The notes beneath the pieces are model-generated. The model had not been told where the DNA came from, did not search any database, and worked only from the letters and a program-made list of their open reading frames with translations. From a bacterium (GTDB lineage Bacteria; Armatimonadota; Fimbriimonadia; Fimbriimonadales; GBS-DC): a DNA stretch of 5,818 bases. Positions 4,835-5,818 of this stretch are shown here, piece after piece. The position numbers and the translations under genes are program-made. The stretch spans positions 1-5,818 of the forward strand of contig JARJMV020000311.1 in NCBI GenBank assembly GCA_029335935.2, read 5' to 3'. How positions within the stretch are numbered: the first letter of the stretch is position 1; each line of letters begins with the position of its first letter.

Positions 4835-5818
4835 TTAAAACAAGCTGGGCACGGTGCGGTCGATTAGCACATCCAGCAGCATGGGTTGACCCGACCCCAG
4901 CGCGCGTGGGAGGGCTTCCTCCAACGCTTCGGCGGTCGCGATGCGCTCCGCGGGGACGCCCATGCCGCGCGCAATGTCCACTAAGTCCAAGTGCGGCACA
5001 TCCAGACCCTGCATGTTGCCCTCGTTGCCGGGGTAGAACGCCATCGTGAAGCTCTTGAGGATGTTATACGCGCCGTTGTTTAGCACGACAAACAGCACAG
5101 GGGTGTTCTCTTCGCGTGCGCTCCAGAGGGCTTGCACGGAATACATGACGGAGCCGTCGCCAATCACGCATATCACCGATCGGTCGGGCTGCGCCATCTG
5201 GATGCCCACTGAGGCGGGCATTGCCCACCCCAGTCCGCCGCTGGCGGAGGTGTAGTAGTCGTTCTCTGCGCCGAGCCGCACGAACTCACGCAGGCACAGG
5301 CTGGAGGAGACCGCCTCATCTACAATCACGGCGTTGGGGGGCAGGTGTTGCGCGAGCGTATGGAGTACGAAGAACGCGCCCATCTTGCCGCGTGCGCGTG
5401 TGGCTTCCGAGCGTCGGCGCGCCTCGTCCACAGTGCGCGAGGGCATCTTGTAGTCGCGCTGGGGGGCTTGCGCCGCCAACGCCGCCAACGCCTGCTTGAT
5501 GTCTCCCACGAACGCATATTCCACAGGGGCGCGCGCGGCGTCTTGCAGGTCATCGGTGATGAGCATCGCACGCACGCCATCGGGCAGCATGCCGCCAGGA
5601 AAGTAGGGGTACAGCAGAAACACGGGCGCACCGACCACCAGCACGAAGTCGTGCTGGCTTAGGGCTTGCAGCAGGCGCGGGGTGGCGGGCAGCAGCATCC
5701 CCTCGTAGAGCGGATGTTTGGTCGGGAAACCGATACGCGAGTTGAGTGGGGCGTGATACACGGCGCAGCCCACCTTTTCGGCGAGCGCGACGGCTTCGGG
5801 AAGCGCGTTCGCCCCCCC
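4835..5818 (-). CDS. Thiamine diphosphate enzyme, benzoylformate decarboxylase-like, 5'-partial (327 visible aa)
   Basis: A 2-keto acid decarboxylase/lyase of the ThDP family. The frame is open through the right window edge (15 codons upstream of the GTG at 5773), so the N-terminal pyrimidine-binding domain, with the catalytic Glu, is outside. Visible parts are the end of the central domain (FPTKHPLYEG, LVVGAPVF near 5630-5720) and the complete C-terminal PP domain. The ThDP/Mg motif is GDGSVMYSVQALW ... LNN: GDG-x24-NN at codons from about 5157 down to 5075. Pairwise reading against remembered Pseudomonas putida MdlC shows colinearity from FPTxHP through the NNG loop. Two active-site positions differ: MdlC His281 is Tyr here (codon 5609-5611), and Ala460 is Ile here (codon 5060-5062). 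Benzoylformate itself is therefore a doubtful substrate. Stop TAA. Alternatives are acetolactate-synthase-like or another 2-keto acid decarboxylase/carboligase. No mandelate-pathway gene is seen next to it. Confidence 0.85.
   Translation of the reverse strand, partial: GGANALPEAVALAEKVGCAVYHAPLNSRIGFPTKHPLYEGMLLPATPRLLQALSQHDFVLVVGAPVFLLYPYFPGGMLPDGVRAMLITDDLQDAARAPVEYAFVGDIKQALAALAAQAPQRDYKMPSRTVDEARRRSEATRARGKMGAFFVLHTLAQHLPPNAVIVDEAVSSSLCLREFVRLGAENDYYTSASGGLGWAMPASVGIQMAQPDRSVICVIGDGSVMYSVQALWSAREENTPVLFVVLNNGAYNILKSFTMAFYPGNEGNMQGLDVPHLDLVDIARGMGVPAERIATAEALEEALPRALGSGQPMLLDVLIDRTVPSLF

Noticed and set aside
5472..5491. Tandem GCCGCCAAC units in the ThDP gene
   Set aside because: Only two copies within an Ala/Leu-rich helix (LAALAAQA); ordinary coding redundancy.
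5771..5773. GTG as the true start of the ThDP enzyme
   Set aside because: The 15 codons before it are open and read like the central domain of the family (LAEKVG...); the N-terminal domain is simply outside the window.

Overview
The window is a gene-dense, GC-rich (by eye about 60%) bacterial chromosomal segment. It holds five protein genes and almost no non-coding DNA; the largest gap is about 48 bases. I see no rRNA, tRNA, CRISPR array, insertion sequence or phage gene. The layout suggests a free-living bacterium with a respiratory chain. A NarI-like haem b / HdrD-like iron-sulfur protein together with a UbiB-family protein and a phasin-like partner is what I would expect in lineages such as Armatimonadota, Chloroflexota, Deinococcota or deep Bacillota. 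I cannot fix the taxon from this sequence; Armatimonadota is only a guess.

Plus strand, 1-1442: the 3' part of a membrane-bound Fe-S oxidoreductase. It shows the last helix of a NarI-type cytochrome b domain, two ferredoxin-type [4Fe-4S] motifs and two CCG domains. This is the architecture of ETF:menaquinone oxidoreductase-like (EMO-type) proteins. Its start lies before the window. It converges, across only 21 bases, on the minus-strand genes.

Minus strand, reading from right to left: (i) the C-terminal two thirds of a thiamine-diphosphate enzyme of the benzoylformate decarboxylase group (5818-4835, N-terminus outside the window); (ii) a complete pyrimidine-nucleoside/thymidine phosphorylase (4790-3492) starting with GTG; (iii) a 105-residue phasin-like coiled-coil protein (3443-3126); (iv) a complete UbiB/AarF/ABC1-type kinase-like protein (3122-1464). 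The last two are separated by three bases, and the ribosome-binding site of ubiB lies inside the last codons of the phasin gene, so they form a translationally adjacent pair. A clear TATAAT promoter precedes the pair, with its upstream part overlapping the 3' end of the phosphorylase gene. A second, weaker -10-like element sits 7 bases before the phosphorylase GTG and could give a leaderless transcript.

Functionally, the Fe-S oxidoreductase (quinone reduction) and UbiB (isoprenoid quinone/lipid homeostasis) share a membrane-quinone theme. The phosphorylase is nucleoside salvage, and the ThDP enzyme is a 2-keto acid enzyme of unknown substrate. The points I find most worth a second look are the natural active-site replacements in the ThDP enzyme, the phasin-UbiB pairing, the very short 5' leaders predicted for two transcripts, and a perfect 9-bp hairpin inside ubiB. 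I do not see a clearly new biological system here.
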